Shown: positions 61,320-64,000 of the stretch, piece by piece
Layout: the number at the start of each line of letters is the position of its first letter
Position numbering within the stretch: the first letter of the stretch is position 1
Source of the DNA: Costus lasius
Taxonomy: Eukaryota; Streptophyta; Magnoliopsida; Zingiberales; Costaceae
Direction: 5' to 3'
Assembly: GCA_027563935.2 (NCBI GenBank)
Contig: CM050446.2
Location: forward strand, 125,504,499-125,568,498
Length of the DNA: 64,000 bases
Position numbers and translations under genes: made by a program
Notes under the pieces: model-generated
The model's input: the letters and a program-made list of their open reading frames with translations, nothing else
Told to the model about the DNA's origin: nothing
Databases searched by the model: none

Positions 61320-62727
61320 TGATAGGGCCCGAACGGCTGCTACCGCAAGTGCACGGTTTATCGCGTAATACAATAAGTATCGATCCCACGAGGACTAGGG
61401 GTCAAGTACTAACTGATCAGTTGACTAGTAGCTAGGTTAATGATTAATGGGAGAATGGCTAAAATTCTAGTGCAAGTAATTAAACTAAAGCAAATGAAAT
61501 CAAACAGAGCAAAGAGCAAAACAATCGGGGTTTTAAGTCTATGAGAGAGAATCGGGGTATTGGGTTTCACCACACTGAAGCATGAAGAGATATTAGGGCT
61601 TGATATTCTAACTATGGTTTTACCTATGTTCTCAAGGTAATCTTCCCTAGGGTACAGACTCGCTCCCTCTCAGGACACGATCTGGTATCCGACTTAACCC
61701 AAGTCTCCTACTCTCGTGACTTACCGGGTTAAGCGGATCCAATGGGTTCTGTGAAGGAATAGGGTTCATCGGGTGATTTCAAGTGCTCTCGCAAAACGAA
61801 ATCACCAGTCCAGTCTAAGGGATTCCGATGATTGTGGTTCACCTCTCAGTCCATCCCACAACATCTAAAGCATGCATACATATGGCTAGTACATAAACAT
61901 GAATGAAAACATCCTAGACATGAATAATAACAAAGATAAATAAAGAAATATATATATTAAGTCATAACATTCAATATTCATACAAAGGGCTACGTCCAAA
62001 CCCCGAAAAGAGAGTTTACGCTACAAGATTCATCATGGAATACATCAAATCTCTCATAAAGATGAAATCAAACCAAAGGGAGGGGTAGATCCTCGATGGA
62101 AGAAGGCCCAGCACGAAGATCCACGTCGGAACGAAGGAAGAATCGCGCCGGAACATTGTTGTCGCCCAGAAAATCGCCCCAAACCCTAGATTATCGCCAT
62201 TTTTACTTCATTCTCTGCAACCTCTTGATCAAATCCGATGATTCCAATCCCAAAACGTGCGTAGCTAAGTTAGGAAGGTCTCCTCCAAATTTCAGCGAAA
62301 TCCGCTCCCAAAATAAAAAGTTATGGCTGAAAAACTGAGCACCTATCGTGCAGGACGCGGGACGATACACGGTCGTGCATGGATGCATGACCATGCCCGT
62401 GTACGGCTCAGTGAAGCCTGGAGTGGCCAGCTCATGCACGGTCGTGCATGGGTACACACCCATGGCCATGAAGAGCGTAGAGGACTCCAATTGGGCTGAA
62501 ATTTCACGTGTAGCTTCGTCTCATCATGAGGAATTGTCCCATATCTTCAGATCTTTCAAATTCCACCAATTTTGAGGCAAAATACCTACATTTCAATAAA
62601 ACAGAGGAGAAGTAAAGGTTCTGAAGAATATGAAGCATTTAAGTGCATAAATGAGACAAAGCATGCAATTTAGTTCAAAATAATAATAAAATTAAGCCAC
62701 AATATATCATATATTTGCATGTCATCA
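61320..62727 (-). repeat. Tat-type Gypsy LTR, minus orientation
   Basis: 1408 bp with TGATAGGGCCC at the left and CATGTCATCA at the right. On minus it runs TGATGACATG ... GGGCCCTATCA. Near the minus-strand 3' end it reads 'gtgggatcgatacttattg ... gtgcacttgcgg', typical of Tat LTR ends. The left flank AATGG (61315-61319) is the candidate target duplication; its partner should be outside the window. It interrupts the Gypsy RT at PYRM. Confidence 0.8.
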
Positions 62728-64000
62728 AAATACATCGGACTTAAAGTTTTGCTTGTCCTCAAGCAATTGAATTGTCTAGAACACAGTGATGACATGAAAT
62801 GGGGAATCTCAACTAGCTTAAGGTGGTGTATTTAGGTTGTAAGTTAATCACAACAAGTCTTCAGGTTATAATGCAGTATTGAAAGCAAATTAAATCAAAT
62901 ATCACTAGTACAATCTATTAAAGTATGCAGAATTGACAGTACCAAAAACCTTTACAGAACATCTCACACAAGTGACAAGATTGATCAAGCATTCACAAAG
63001 CAGATAATTATACAACGAGTCATGGGAAAATAGCATCAGTACCACATAGTCCCTATGTGGTGTCTTTTTTTTTCTTTTTTTTTTAACAGTGCCAAGTGCT
63101 AAGCTTTGCTTCGGTACCACTTCGGTACCACTGTTATTATTTTAGACTGAGGGGTTAGTGCCAAGTGTGATGAACAAGGAACTTAGGTACCACTAGCCCT
63201 TTTTCTGTTGAGGTGCTAAGAGTAGTGCCAAGTGGAAGTACTATGTGCAATGTACAAAAACACTTCGGTACCACTATTTTTATTTGTGATTCCCTTGACA
63301 AAGTGTACAAGGACAATAGAGTTATGAAGCAGGATACAATCGATCGCTACACATGAGATGCATGTTTAAGGGTAAGGTAGAATAACTAGCATACTCTTCA
63401 AGGTCATACCAATAATGAATAAATTCAATTACATCATTCAACCACATTAAACCAAAGAATCATAAGTGCAAACTATAACCAATATAGACGTTGGCAAAGA
63501 AAGGAAGAGATTCCCATCCCAATCAATCAAGTAGTTATAGGACAATGCAATACCATAGGACAAAGCAAATAGCATAAAGAAAAGTAGGGGTTGGGCAAGA
63601 CACTAAAGATGTTGATACAACTAGGAAAACTAAAACATGCAATGAAGAATGAAAGTAAACTAATAAAAGCTGACAAATGAAAACTAACAACTAAAGTAAA
63701 CTACTGGAAAAATAGAAAGCTGACCAAATGACGGGTGAAACCAAAGATGCTCATCCCCAACGCCGACACAGTCTCGCCTGAAGGTCATGGACAGACTCCA
63801 AGAGAGAGGTCTGCACTCGTCCCTGGTGCTCAACCTCAGTCTCAAGATGTCGAATCCGGTCGTTGCCTGCATTGACGGATAGGTGAGTCTCTTGCTGGGC
63901 ATCGCAGACAAACTGGATCATAGTCTCAATGCGGTCAAGCTGGGTAGAAGGTCGCTGCGAAGGCCTCTTGCTGGGCATCGCAAGAGGCACGTTATGATCC
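62728..64000 (-). mobile_element. 3' internal region of the Tat-type element (continues past right edge)
   Basis: Directly before the LTR (minus) lies 'cttgaggacaagcaaaactt-taagtccgatgtatt', the usual phrase at the 3' end of Tat elements. Further in is a long non-coding section with a T/C tract (63064-63085) and repeated 'cggtaccact' motifs (about 63110-63270). Confidence 0.7.
63751..64000 (-). CDS. Partial open frame in the Tat-type element, possible coiled coil
   Basis: An open minus-strand frame of ~79 codons from 63990, possibly open beyond the window. It reads RIETMIQFVCDAQQETHL and RIRHLETEVEHQG, with a heptad-like spacing of hydrophobics. Tat-type elements often carry an extra open frame of unknown function in this 3' region, and this could be such a remnant. 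There is no recognisable domain. The start is uncertain. Confidence 0.35.
   Translation of the reverse strand, partial: DHNVPLAMPSKRPSQRPSTQLDRIETMIQFVCDAQQETHLSVNAGNDRIRHLETEVEHQGRVQTSLLESVHDLQARLCRRWG

Noticed and set aside
1..64000. CRISPR array, phage, operon-like or defence system
   Set aside because: Spliced plant gene, LTR elements and AT-rich introns throughout; no regularly spaced short repeats with unique spacers.

Overview
This is a plant nuclear genomic window. It holds one multi-exon host gene on the minus strand (6929-23341 and continuing past the left edge), followed from about 25 kb to the right edge by stacked transposable elements. The host gene encodes the N-terminal ~704 residues of an EH1/EH2 Pan1-type endocytic protein, a TPLATE-complex subunit. 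Its very long introns, tRNA-Met-primed Copia/Gypsy elements and tRNA-Asp-primed Athila element all point to a flowering plant with a TE-rich genome. A monocot is my guess from the flavour of the repeats (recurrent 'cggtaccg' elements), but the sequence does not prove a species. I recognise no bacterial, organellar or viral genes.

Region 1-23.7 kb: nine coding exons of the EH-domain gene. Three introns exceed 4 kb, and an unfinished intron of at least 6.9 kb follows the last exon, so the conserved acidic C-terminus should lie left of the window. The introns carry small non-autonomous DNA elements. Three copies of one family have inverted CATGG/CAAGG-type ends and 8-bp target-site duplications (hAT-like MITEs at 2054-2305, 3716-4361 and 13291-13497). 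Intron 4 also contains a ~430-bp tandem duplication.

Region 25.0-36.2 kb: a clean three-level nest. A Mutator-like element with ~250-bp terminal inverted repeats and a decayed FAR1-like coding remnant was invaded by a Ty3/Gypsy element (26077-34069, TSD AAATT). The 5' LTR of that element was in turn invaded by a short gag-only LTR element (26325-30079, TSD CTAGG).

Region 36.2-64 kb: a degenerate Athila-type Gypsy element (LTR, tRNA-Asp PBS, gag, protease, RT, RNase H and integrase remnants) is cut in its integrase by a Ty1/Copia LTR at 43574. That LTR is itself split by a 2.5-kb solo LTR (45188-47686, TSD TAACC). Next come an oppositely oriented Copia element (LTR 49021-51096, 665-codon pol 51638-53635), an Athila/Tat-like LTR fragment, and a ~430-bp-arm inverted repeat made by two head-to-head Copia LTRs. 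A plus-strand Copia gag/protease remnant follows, then a Gypsy gag/protease fragment, and finally a minus-strand Tat-type LTR (61320-62727) whose internal region runs off the right edge.

The only likely functional cellular gene is the EH-domain gene. The other coding sequences are retrotransposon or transposon proteins, nearly all broken by stops, frameshifts or deletions. I found no tRNA or rRNA gene, no CRISPR array and no convincing new cellular system. The best novelty candidates are the hAT-like MITE family, the gag-only element and the nested/inverted TE architecture.
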